From Clostridia bacterium (GTDB taxonomy: Bacteria > Bacillota > Clostridia > Oscillospirales > CAG-272), in NCBI GenBank assembly GCA_017625755.1, contig JAGAKG010000022.1, forward strand, positions 16,476 through 80,475: a stretch of DNA of 64,000 bases, written 5' to 3'. The notes beneath the pieces are model-generated. The model saw nothing but the letters and a program-made list of their open reading frames with translations, did not search any database and had not been told where the DNA came from. The translations under genes and the position numbers were made by a program. Positions 45,279-53,758 of this stretch are shown in pieces; within the stretch, counting starts at the first letter, position 1; every line of letters begins with the position of its first letter.

Positions 45279-47687
45279 ATGAAAATTACCGAATATCTTA
45301 ACGAAAATATACTTTATCTTGATGGCGGTATGGGTACGCTGCTTCAGGCGCACGGACTCGCTTCGGGAGAGCTTCCCGAGAGCTGGAATCTAAGCCATCC
45401 CGAGGCTATAACAGATATCCACCGCGCATATTTTGACGCGGGAAGTAATGTGGTAAATACCAATACCTTCGGCGCGAATATTCTCAAGTTTTCATCAGAG
45501 GAGCTTGAAAAAATCGTCGCTGCCGCCATATCCTGCGCGCGCCTTGCCGCAGAGCAGAGTATGGGAGCGCAGAAAAAGTGGGTGGCGCTCGATATCGGCC
45601 CCACGGGGCGTATGCTAAAGCCATACGGCGACCTTGATTTTGAGGATGCGGTTTCTGTCTTTGCCGAAACGGTCAGGCTCGGCGTGAAGTATGGAGCAGA
45701 CCTTATATTCATCGAAACGATGAACGACAGCTATGAGACCAAGGCGGCGCTTCTCGCGGCGAAGGAGAATAGTGAGCTTCCCGTATTCGTTTCAAACGCA
45801 TACGGCGAGGACGGTAAGCTTATGACGGGAGCCGAGCCCGCCGCTATGGTGGCAATGCTCGAGGGAATGGGAGCCGACGCGATAGGCGTCAATTGCTCAC
45901 TCGGACCGAAGGCACTCGGCGCAGTGGTTGAGGAATATCTGAAATACTCCTCGCTCCCCGTGATACTCAAGCCCAACGCGGGACTCCCCAGAGCGGTAGC
46001 GGGAAAGACAGTCTTTGATGTGCTTCCCGATGAATTTGCTGCCGATGTAACCGAGCTTATAAGGAAGGGAGTGCGCATTGCGGGCGGATGCTGCGGAACG
46101 ACCCCCGAATATATATCGGCGCTTGTTGGAGCGTCATCTACGCTTGCGCCTCTGCCGATAGAGAAAAAGAATTTCACCTGCGTTTCCTCTTATACGCACG
46201 CGGTATTTTTCGGCGACTCGCCCACGCTTATCGGTGAGAGGATAAACCCCACGGGTAAGAAGCGCTTCAAGGAGGCGCTTCGCGCGAACGATATAGATTA
46301 TATCCTCAAGGAGGGACTAGCCCAGCAGGAAAAGGGAGTGCATATTCTTGATGTGAATGTGGGGCTTCCCGAGATAGACGAACCGAAAATGCTTACAGAT
46401 GCCGTCTGCGAGCTTCAGGCGATAATAGACCTTCCGTTGCAGATAGATACATCCGATGCCGTTGCAATGGAGAGAGCGCTCCGCAGATATAACGGAAAGG
46501 CGATGATAAACTCGGTCAACGGCAAGAGGGAGAGTATGGATACGGTATTTCCTCTGGCAAAAAAGTACGGCGGACTCGTGGTGGCGCTCACGCTTGACGA
46601 GAGCGGAATACCCGCAAGGGCGGAGCAGAGAGTTGCCATTGCCGAGAAGATACTCGCCGAGGCAGAGAAGTACGGAATAGAGAAAAAGGACATAATCTTT
46701 GACCCCCTTGCGCTCACCGTCAGCGCAGATAATTCGGCGGCGGTCGAGACGCTTCGCGCGGTCGATATGCTCCGCCACGGGCTTGGCTGTCATACCTCGC
46801 TCGGCGTTTCCAATGTATCCTTCGGGCTTCCCGCGAGAGATATGATAAACGGAGCTTTCTTTTCGATGGCGCTTTGCAGAGGACTTTCGGCGGCTATTAT
46901 GAACCCATATTCCGCCGAGATGATGAAGGCTTATTTTGCTTACAAAGCTCTCTCGGGGCTTGACGATAACTGCGCCGAGTATATCACCTTTGCTGAAGCT
47001 CAGCCCAAGGTCGAGTCACTCGTCGCGGGTGGCTCTGTGGCGGAGAAAAGGGAAGAGGAATATTCCTCGGAGCTGCAAAGAGCGATAGTCAAGGGACTCA
47101 AAGACAGAGCAGCGGCGCTCACGAGGGAGCTTGTCGATAGCGTAGAGCCACTCAGTATCGTTCAGAACGAAATAATTCCCGCGCTTGATAAGGTAGGCGT
47201 TGGATTTGAGAAAAAGACTGTATATCTGCCCCAGCTTCTTATGAGCGCCGAGGCGGCTAAATCGGCGTTCGAGGTCATAAAGGCGAATATGACGGGGGAG
47301 AAAGCGCAGAGCCGATGCGCCTTCGTGCTTGCGACGGTCAAGGGAGATATTCACGATATCGGAAAGAATATAGTCAGGCTTCTCCTTGAAAATTACGGCT
47401 TTGAGGTCACCGACCTCGGACGCGATGTGCCGCCTGTGACAGTCCTCGAAACGGTTCAAAGACTTCACGCGCCCGTCGTTGGACTTAGCGCGCTTATGAC
47501 CACAACGGTTCCCGCTATGGAACAGACGATAAAGCTTCTCCGAGCTGAAGCGCCGTGGTGTAAGGTGGTAGTTGGCGGCGCGGTGCTGACGCAGGAATAC
47601 GCCGACGCGATAGGAGCCGACTTTTACGCCAAGGACGCAATGGAAACTGTTCGCTACGCCGAGGCTATCTTCTCGGCTATCAATTAA
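45279..47687 (+). CDS. metH: Cobalamin-dependent methionine synthase without reactivation domain
   Basis: An 802-residue modular enzyme. The homocysteine domain (1-300) has zinc Cys in GVNCSLGP and AGGCCGTTPEY, the pterin-binding barrel (about 320-570) begins PTLIGERINPTGKKRFKEAL, a B12 cap (about 600-680) follows, and the B12 domain carries the base-off ligand in VKGDIHDIGKNIV. The usual C-terminal AdoMet-binding activation domain (about 330 residues) is absent; the protein ends with the B12 domain. Clostridia with this form use a separate activator, and none is in the window. The start at 45279 has GAGGA 7 bases upstream. Confidence 0.94.
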   Translation: MKITEYLNENILYLDGGMGTLLQAHGLASGELPESWNLSHPEAITDIHRAYFDAGSNVVNTNTFGANILKFSSEELEKIVAAAISCARLAAEQSMGAQKKWVALDIGPTGRMLKPYGDLDFEDAVSVFAETVRLGVKYGADLIFIETMNDSYETKAALLAAKENSELPVFVSNAYGEDGKLMTGAEPAAMVAMLEGMGADAIGVNCSLGPKALGAVVEEYLKYSSLPVILKPNAGLPRAVAGKTVFDVLPDEFAADVTELIRKGVRIAGGCCGTTPEYISALVGASSTLAPLPIEKKNFTCVSSYTHAVFFGDSPTLIGERINPTGKKRFKEALRANDIDYILKEGLAQQEKGVHILDVNVGLPEIDEPKMLTDAVCELQAIIDLPLQIDTSDAVAMERALRRYNGKAMINSVNGKRESMDTVFPLAKKYGGLVVALTLDESGIPARAEQRVAIAEKILAEAEKYGIEKKDIIFDPLALTVSADNSAAVETLRAVDMLRHGLGCHTSLGVSNVSFGLPARDMINGAFFSMALCRGLSAAIMNPYSAEMMKAYFAYKALSGLDDNCAEYITFAEAQPKVESLVAGGSVAEKREEEYSSELQRAIVKGLKDRAAALTRELVDSVEPLSIVQNEIIPALDKVGVGFEKKTVYLPQLLMSAEAAKSAFEVIKANMTGEKAQSRCAFVLATVKGDIHDIGKNIVRLLLENYGFEVTDLGRDVPPVTVLETVQRLHAPVVGLSALMTTTVPAMEQTIKLLRAEAPWCKVVVGGAVLTQEYADAIGADFYAKDAMETVRYAEAIFSAIN

Positions 47688-47718
47688 GGTATTACACCAT
47701 TCGTGTGAAATACTAAAA

Positions 47719-47760
47719 TAAAGGTCTGAAATCTTTCGATTTCAGACCTTTATAGCTTTT
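47719..47760. terminator. Bidirectional terminator between metH and lemA
   Basis: A perfect 15-bp stem TAAAGGTCTGAAATC/GATTTCAGACCTTTA with a TTTC loop. T-rich tails exist on both strands. Confidence 0.9.
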
Positions 47761-47771
47761 TGCGGTATATC

Positions 47772-48440
47772 TTAAAAGAATACTCCCTTTGCCTTTTCCT
47801 TTGTTTCCTTAGACGCAACAAACGGGATCCTTGTCGTATATCCGTTCTTTGCGGCTACTATCTTTTTGGTAGGCCAAGCGAAAATATCCTTGTTCCACTC
47901 GTTGATAGTATCGTTGTAAAGCTCTCTCGCCGCTGTGATCTCTCTTTGCAGATACATATTCTGCTGCATTGCGTCGGCAATTTCACGGTGCGCGGCAAGC
48001 TCGGGATAGTTTTCAACCGCGAGATTTATGCTTCGGGACATAGTGTCCACACGGTCGCCAAGCTCAATACGGGCGGTGTCGGCGTCTGCCGTAGCTCCCG
48101 CTCTGTATTTTGCGATGTTTTCAAATGTACTCTTGTCAAGTTCGATAGCCTTATCAAGAAGGCGCGCGCAGTTCTGAAGAACCATAACTCGCTGCTCAAG
48201 AAAATTGTCTATCTGCGATGCGTTTCGCTGTATCTTTTGCTCAAGCTGGTCAAAGTGCTTCTTTGCGTTTATTTTCATAAACAGAAAGATAACGCCGGGG
48301 ATTATTCCGCATACCCACAGCAGAATTTCAAAGATTGTAGAGCCTACGCCGACCTCGGCGGGAATCTTCTTTACGATAACATTTGTGTCAAGCCCTTCTT
48401 CTCTTATCTCGGGATTGAGCTCGTCTAACTGATTTGCCAT
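47772..48440 (-). CDS. lemA: LemA family protein
   Basis: A 222-residue membrane-anchored helical protein. One membrane helix (STIFEILLWVCGIIPGVIFLF, about 35-55) is followed by a long helical-bundle domain with LAVENYPELAAHREIADAMQ, the typical LemA signature. The function of LemA is not firmly known. The start at 48440 has GGAG 6 bases upstream. It lies 30 bp behind a larger membrane protein with which it probably works. It is longer than many LemA proteins at the N-terminus. Confidence 0.88.
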   Translation of the reverse strand: MANQLDELNPEIREEGLDTNVIVKKIPAEVGVGSTIFEILLWVCGIIPGVIFLFMKINAKKHFDQLEQKIQRNASQIDNFLEQRVMVLQNCARLLDKAIELDKSTFENIAKYRAGATADADTARIELGDRVDTMSRSINLAVENYPELAAHREIADAMQQNMYLQREITAARELYNDTINEWNKDIFAWPTKKIVAAKNGYTTRIPFVASKETKEKAKGVFF

Positions 48441-48469
48441 TTTCTGTTCTCCTTTTATGTATTGTTTAG

Positions 48470-50074
48470 TTATGAGTTTTTGAAAATACAAAGATTGTTT
48501 TTCCGAGCTAATACAGCTTTATCGTATGCAAGCTCGGCAGCGCAAATGAAGAAATTGTTTTCTTCCTCAAGAGGTATGTATTCGTCCCACGGAACGGGAA
48601 CATCGTGCCACTTTCCGTCGTCTCCGTATACGGGAATCAAGGCGATTCTTTTTATAATGTCGTATGATGACGCGGTAACGCATATCTCGTCAATCGACTG
48701 CTGTGAGCCGACGAAAGAGGTTTTGAGAATTACGGGCGTTTGTGTTCTCGGATGCGCGATATATTCGTTCGGCACCTTGTTCGCAATAGACTCACACTCC
48801 TTGTGAGAATATGTCTGCGCGTAATCGGGTATAGGCTTCAGGGAGTGTACGGGACGCTCCTGATAAATCGGTATTGCCCAAAGCGGGGCAAAGTCGAAAT
48901 ATACCGCCTTGAAAAAGCTTGTGTTCTTGCTTATAAAAAGCTCCTTGATAGTGTCAAACGAATAAGATGTGTAACTTGAAGCGAGCAGATTAAGGGCTCT
49001 GCCTTGACTGTGCTTTGAGATTATTATGTTCGTTCTGTTTTTCTTGATGAAATCGAAATCATCGCCGTATCCCGTCCTTGATATGAGCAGATCGACCATA
49101 TTAGTCTGCGCCAAGGGAGTGAACAGAGTTCGGTACTGAACCTCATTCGTTCGGTTGAGCGCGTCAAACATAACCTCAAAATCCGAATTTGACATGCTGA
49201 CAAAATCGCGGTTTTCCTTGATAGCCTTGTCGGTCATCTTTTTCAGCTTCTTCTCTCCCTTTTTAACATGTCTCTCAAGCTCCTTTTCGCTTTTTCGCTC
49301 AAGGTGAGAAGCGTCTCTGCTGAAGGATAGCTCGGGGCCGCCCTGCGCGCAGTAATTAAGGAGCACCTGCGTGCTGTAAAAAGGCTTCGGCTTTGTTACC
49401 GACGCGTGAAGCCGTTGCGTTTCTGTTCGCGTGTGTATCTCTCCATCGCTTCCGCGGTAGGTTTCTGTCCATTGTATCGTTTTGTATCCGTGGTAGGTCT
49501 CGACTCCCATTCGGTGAGTCAGCCTTTTTTCAAACAAAAAGGGATTTTCGTTATAATTTCCCGATAGCAGGTCGACTGTTGTTTGTTGGGGGATTACCCT
49601 GTTGAAAAAGTCATAATTCATCACCATATTGGCTTCCTGCTCGGTGGAAAAATATGGCGCGAAGGTCAGCATAGGAATCGTTGACTCAATGATTTTCAGG
49701 GCGTCTCTGTCTGTGAAAAGACGGTTAAGGGGCGCCATTTGTCTGTGCGCTGACGCCAATAGCTCGGCAGCCTTTTGCTCGGAAAGATTGATGTCCTCCC
49801 TCAGGGCTTTGATCTTTGGCGTGATTTTCAGTATAACGAGGGGGATAAGGACGAGCGTAATTATCATCAGAACTCTCAGAAAACGCCACAAATTTAGCTT
49901 TTTCTTGAACTTCTTTAAATTGTCCTTATATTCGTTATGCTGCCGCACTGTTTTTCTGTTTTCCTCGGGATTGACACCCGAGAGCTTAACGAGATTTTCA
50001 AAGAACTCGGTGGCTTTTGCCAGGTGAAGGTCTTTGAATTTGTTCTCATATTCTTCCAAAGGGTTATATATCAT
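48470..50074 (-). CDS. Membrane protein paired with LemA, unknown function
   Basis: A 534-residue protein with an N-terminal charged, probably helical region (about 1-60), one strong membrane segment (LWRFLRVLMIITLVLIPLVI, about 62-82) and a large C-terminal domain of about 430 residues. The latter contains a Lys/Glu-rich coiled stretch (about 240-290) and the segment YHGYKTIQWTETYRGSDGEIH. No catalytic motif is evident. In other Firmicutes and mollicutes LemA is also paired with large membrane proteins, so a joint role is plausible. First gene of the two-gene unit, with its own promoter. Confidence 0.65.
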   Translation of the reverse strand: MIYNPLEEYENKFKDLHLAKATEFFENLVKLSGVNPEENRKTVRQHNEYKDNLKKFKKKLNLWRFLRVLMIITLVLIPLVILKITPKIKALREDINLSEQKAAELLASAHRQMAPLNRLFTDRDALKIIESTIPMLTFAPYFSTEQEANMVMNYDFFNRVIPQQTTVDLLSGNYNENPFLFEKRLTHRMGVETYHGYKTIQWTETYRGSDGEIHTRTETQRLHASVTKPKPFYSTQVLLNYCAQGGPELSFSRDASHLERKSEKELERHVKKGEKKLKKMTDKAIKENRDFVSMSNSDFEVMFDALNRTNEVQYRTLFTPLAQTNMVDLLISRTGYGDDFDFIKKNRTNIIISKHSQGRALNLLASSYTSYSFDTIKELFISKNTSFFKAVYFDFAPLWAIPIYQERPVHSLKPIPDYAQTYSHKECESIANKVPNEYIAHPRTQTPVILKTSFVGSQQSIDEICVTASSYDIIKRIALIPVYGDDGKWHDVPVPWDEYIPLEEENNFFICAAELAYDKAVLARKNNLCIFKNS

Positions 50075-50098
50075 TTATACTCTCTTTCCTATGATGAC

Positions 50099-50127
50099 AT
50101 TATACTACATGTTTCGCTAAATGTAAA
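50099..50127 (-). promoter_or_regulatory. Promoter of the LemA unit
   Basis: On the minus strand TTTACA (50122-50127), 17 bp, TATAAT (50099-50104), 25 bp before the ATG at 50074. Confidence 0.8.
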
Positions 50128-50207
50128 CCGTTTTAATCAAAGTATCCTCCGTATCCGATTTTATGCGTCGTAAGGACAGGTACGAGTGTAATGCGGATTT
50201 ATAGAAC

Positions 50208-50858
50208 TTATTTAAGCTTTCCGAGCTTAGCCGTATTTGCGATAACTATGAGAGTGGTTTCCGCGTCAAGCACTTGCTCGGGATTGATGTTGACATTTAC
50301 CTTTCCGCCCTTTTTAATAGCGACGATATTAAATCCGTATTTTCTACGCAGATTTAACTCAATGAGGTTTTTGCCGAGCCATTCATCCTTGACATCGATT
50401 TCAACCATAGAAACATCCTTAGAGAGAGAAATCATATCAATGAAGCCCGAACTCAAGAGATTCTTGGCAAGGCGCGTACCCGATTCTTTCTCGGGGAAAA
50501 CCACCTGGTCTGCGCCCACGCGGAGCAGAATTTTCTGGTGCATTTCGTTGGCGCACTTGGCGATAACATTATTGACACCTGCTTCCTTACAAAGCGTGAT
50601 AGCCATTACGCTGGCTTCCAGATTGCCCGCCATACATACGATAACCGTATCAATACTTCCGATTCCGAGACGCGAGATAACCTCCGCGTCTGTCACATCT
50701 GCGCACTTGCAAACGGGAAGAAAAACGGCGGCATCGTTGACTACTCTCTGGTCGGTATCAACCGCAATAACCTCAGCACCGTTATCGACCAGCTCTTTGG
50801 CTACGGCTATTCCGTATCTTCCAAGTCCAAAAACTGCATATGTTTTCTTTACTTTCAT
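50208..50858 (-). CDS. ktrA: Potassium channel regulatory subunit KtrA
   Basis: Cytoplasmic gating ring subunit of the Ktr potassium uptake system, 216 residues. N-terminal RCK Rossmann domain with YAVFGLGRYGIAVAKEL and the Asp of VIAVDTDQ for nucleotide binding; a C-terminal RCK_C/TrkA-C domain (from about 135), which binds c-di-AMP in relatives. It follows ktrB by 18 bp on the same strand. No ydaO-type riboswitch was found upstream of the pair. Confidence 0.94.
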   Translation of the reverse strand: MKVKKTYAVFGLGRYGIAVAKELVDNGAEVIAVDTDQRVVNDAAVFLPVCKCADVTDAEVISRLGIGSIDTVIVCMAGNLEASVMAITLCKEAGVNNVIAKCANEMHQKILLRVGADQVVFPEKESGTRLAKNLLSSGFIDMISLSKDVSMVEIDVKDEWLGKNLIELNLRRKYGFNIVAIKKGGKVNVNINPEQVLDAETTLIVIANTAKLGKLK

Positions 50859-50876
50859 AACATTCTCCTTTAATTG

Positions 50877-52235
50877 TTATCCAATACTGATTTCTTCGGT
50901 TGGCTCGGAAACTACATTCTGATTTTCGCCCTTGCTGCCAAGAGCCAAAGCGAGAGATATAGGACCGACTCTGCCTAAATACATAGTTGCAATAATAATT
51001 AGTTTTCCTATTGAGTTGAGGGTTGCTGTCAGATTTCTTGTGAGACCGACGGTTGCCGTTGCGCTGACTGTTTCGTAAACGACATCAATTGCCGACGCGT
51101 CGCTATTTGCCATCAAAAGGACGGTAGATGTAGCGCATATCAGAATAAATGTTACAACTACCGCAACTGCCTTTTTGAGAGAATCCGCAGAAATACGGCG
51201 ACCGAACAGAGTAGCGCTGTTCTTGTTTCTGACAGTAGCAAACGCAGAGCAAAGCAGGACCGCGATAGTGACGGTTTTCATACCACCCGCGGTTCCCACG
51301 GGAGAGCCGCCCACCAGCATCAATATGATAGATACGGTGGATGAAGCGTTGGTGAAATTCTCCTGCGGAACAGAGGCAAAGCCTGCCGTTCTCGTCGTGA
51401 CCGATTGAAAGAGAGAGACTTGAATTTTATCGAACAGTGGCATCTCCCCAATCGTCAACGGATTGGAATATTCAAAAATAAAGATAAGGAGAGCACCGAC
51501 GAAAATAAGCCATGCGGTAACGGTAATTGCAATCTTGCTGTGCAAGGTGAGGTGGCGGAAAATTTTTCTGTTTTTCTTCGTGCGGCTTCCGATGACGCGA
51601 AGTACATCCCACCATACGATGTATCCAAGTCCGCCGAGAATTATCAGCGCGGATGTCACGATATTTATAAGGGGATTTGTTGCGTAATCGCAAAGGCTGT
51701 TTTCGGCTATAATATCAAGTCCCGCGTTGCAAAAGGCAGAAACCGAATTAAATACTGAAATCCATATACCCCTTGCGCCAAACTCGGGAACGAAAACAAG
51801 CATATACAAAACCGCGCCGATACCCTCTATAATCAAGGTGCCGAACAGTACCTTTTTGACGAACTTCGCAAGACCCGACATAGTGTTGAGGTTGAAGGCA
51901 TCCTGAATAAGCAATCTGTCGCTGATGCCCATTTTTCTGTTAAGCAGGAGCATTACTCCTGACATAATAGTTATAATGCCAAGACCACCTATCTGTATGA
52001 GAAGCAGTATAACTATCTGCCCGAACACGCTCCATGTCGATACAGTCGGGAGAGTGACAAGTCCCGTTACGCAGGTTGAGGTCGTTGCCGTAAAGAGCGC
52101 GTCGAGATAGGGTACGGCAACACCCGTCGCAGAGCTGATAGGCAAAGCCAGAAGCGCACTTCCAATAAATATCGTCACAAGGAAGCTCAGCAAAATAATC
52201 TGCGTTGTGGATAATTTGAAGATTTTTGCTTTCAT
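50877..52235 (-). CDS. ktrB: Potassium channel membrane subunit KtrB (TrkH family)
   Basis: A 452-residue K+ translocating protein made of four M1-P-M2 repeats. The four filter regions are visible: TCVTGLVT, AFCNAGLD, TTRTAGFAS and TATVGLTRN, each with its central Gly. KtrB is the pore to which the KtrA ring attaches; together they take up K+ with Na+ dependence in relatives. The two genes are adjacent and in the usual order, with ktrA downstream. Confidence 0.95.
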   Translation of the reverse strand: MKAKIFKLSTTQIILLSFLVTIFIGSALLALPISSATGVAVPYLDALFTATTSTCVTGLVTLPTVSTWSVFGQIVILLLIQIGGLGIITIMSGVMLLLNRKMGISDRLLIQDAFNLNTMSGLAKFVKKVLFGTLIIEGIGAVLYMLVFVPEFGARGIWISVFNSVSAFCNAGLDIIAENSLCDYATNPLINIVTSALIILGGLGYIVWWDVLRVIGSRTKKNRKIFRHLTLHSKIAITVTAWLIFVGALLIFIFEYSNPLTIGEMPLFDKIQVSLFQSVTTRTAGFASVPQENFTNASSTVSIILMLVGGSPVGTAGGMKTVTIAVLLCSAFATVRNKNSATLFGRRISADSLKKAVAVVVTFILICATSTVLLMANSDASAIDVVYETVSATATVGLTRNLTATLNSIGKLIIIATMYLGRVGPISLALALGSKGENQNVVSEPTEEISIG

Positions 52236-52353
52236 AATATTTTATCAAATCCTATTCACAAAATTGATATTGTCATTGTAACATATTTTTACGAATATTT
52301 CAATAGTATGCTTGTCTTTAGTGCGGGATTCGGACGGTTATTCTAAAATTTTT

Positions 52354-53019
52354 TTACCAAATAAGAGGGAATAGCCTGTACCTTACGCGCTTTTTATATT
52401 CCGTATAGCCGTCAAGTCCCGCTTCAAGTACCTTTTCCTCATTTTTTATTCTCACTATTATTACCGCCACATAAGGCAGGAAGCAGATAAACGACCACAG
52501 TGAGCCAAGTATCACGGGAATAGAGAGGAACAGCCACACGGTTACGGCATACATCGGGTGACGGACGATTCCGTAAAGCCCCGTGTCGACCACCGTTTGA
52601 TTTTCCTGAACCTCAATAGTCCTCGAAAGATATGCGTTTTCTCTCATTACCTCGGCGTAAAGCGCGTATGAGATGAGTAGTATAACCGAAGCTGTCGCGA
52701 CTCCCCAGGCGGGTATGTGCGACCAACCGAAGCGGAAATCAAGCCCCGCAACGATAAATCCCGCGATAAAGAGCAGCCCCGACATCGCTACCACGCCCCT
52801 CTGCGTCGACTCTCCTTCCTTTGCCCTCAGACGCTTTTCAAGCAGCTCGGGGGATTTGAATAACATAACCGCTCCAAGAAGCAGCATCGGTATGAATAAC
52901 AGACCGATAAAGAGCCAGCCGTTCATATATCCGAAGCTCCCCGCGGGAATAAATAAAAGAGCGATAACGAGCAATAGCCCTACGGTAAATTTTATAAGCG
53001 CATTAAATAGTAGCTTCAT
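52354..53019 (-). CDS. Isoprenylcysteine carboxyl methyltransferase-like membrane protein
   Basis: A 221-residue polytopic membrane protein with about five helices. DTGLYGIVRHPMYA and RIKNEEKVLEAGLDGYTEYKK are the signatures of the ICMT/PEMT family that binds SAM at the membrane face. Bacterial members methylate unknown lipids or small molecules; some act on isoprenoid-like or phospholipid substrates. Single gene with its own promoter, 118 bp from ktrB. Confidence 0.82.
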   Translation of the reverse strand: MKLLFNALIKFTVGLLLVIALLFIPAGSFGYMNGWLFIGLLFIPMLLLGAVMLFKSPELLEKRLRAKEGESTQRGVVAMSGLLFIAGFIVAGLDFRFGWSHIPAWGVATASVILLISYALYAEVMRENAYLSRTIEVQENQTVVDTGLYGIVRHPMYAVTVWLFLSIPVILGSLWSFICFLPYVAVIIVRIKNEEKVLEAGLDGYTEYKKRVRYRLFPLIW

Positions 53020-53057
53020 TTATATCACCCCCGATTTTGAAAAATTGATACAAAACC

Positions 53058-53086
53058 ATTATATCATAGTAACCGAAGCAAAGCAA
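53058..53086 (-). promoter_or_regulatory. Promoter of the ICMT-like gene
   Basis: On the minus strand TTGCTT (53081-53086), 17 bp, TATAAT (53058-53063). Confidence 0.65.
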
Positions 53087-53143
53087 TAGATTTTCACTAC
53101 AAAAGGGGATTTTTTGTTTCTGTTTGTACTTAAAAAATCCGTG

Positions 53144-53172
53144 TTGAACTATCCGAGATTTTATGCTATAAT
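53144..53172 (+). promoter_or_regulatory. Promoter of the nicotinamidase-like gene
   Basis: TTGAAC (53144-53149), 17 bp, TATAAT (53167-53172). Confidence 0.72.
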
Positions 53173-53215
53173 AATCTCATAAGACTCGAAATAAAAAAGA
53201 AACGGAGAATTTATT

Positions 53216-53722
53216 ATGAAATACCTTATAGTAGTTGATATGCAGGTCGATTTTATTACGGGAAGTCTGGGCAGCGAGCTTGCCACGGCAATCGTTCCGA
53301 ATGTGGTCGAAAAGGTAAAGAGCTTTGACGGAAAGGTCATCTTTACGAGAGATACGCATTTTGAGGATTATATGAATACGCAGGAGGGCAAAAATCTGCC
53401 CGTACCGCATTGCATCAAGGATAGCGACGGCTGGCAGATATGCGACGAGCTGAAGCCCTACGCCGAGACAGTCGTTGATAAGCTCACCTTCGGAAGCATC
53501 GAGCTGCCAAAGCTGCTTGAGAGCCTCGGTGAGCCTATTGAGAAAATCGAGCTTTGCGGACTTTGCACCGACATCTGCGTTATCTCGAACGCTATGCTTC
53601 TCAAAGCCGCATTTCCCGAGACTCCGATTACCGTCGATTCGGCTTGCTCGGCAGGCGTGACGGTCGAAAGCCACAATACAGCTCTCGACGCTATGAGAGC
53701 GGTTCAAATCGAAATTATATAA
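53216..53722 (+). CDS. Cysteine hydrolase, nicotinamidase-like
   Basis: A 168-residue isochorismatase-fold hydrolase. The catalytic triad is visible: Asp in IVVDMQVDF, Lys in VDKLTFGS, Cys in LCGLCTDICV. Nicotinamide deamidation in NAD salvage is the best guess; other amidases share this fold. GGAG lies 10 bases before the ATG. The next gene starts 36 bp on and may share its transcript. Confidence 0.85.
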   Translation: MKYLIVVDMQVDFITGSLGSELATAIVPNVVEKVKSFDGKVIFTRDTHFEDYMNTQEGKNLPVPHCIKDSDGWQICDELKPYAETVVDKLTFGSIELPKLLESLGEPIEKIELCGLCTDICVISNAMLLKAAFPETPITVDSACSAGVTVESHNTALDAMRAVQIEII

Positions 53723-53758
53723 CTCTGAGGACAGCTTTGACGAAAGGTGGTGAGAGAA

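Noticed and set aside
52236..52353. A c-di-AMP (ydaO) riboswitch before ktrB
   Set aside because: The gap is only 118 bp and lacks the expected long conserved structure.
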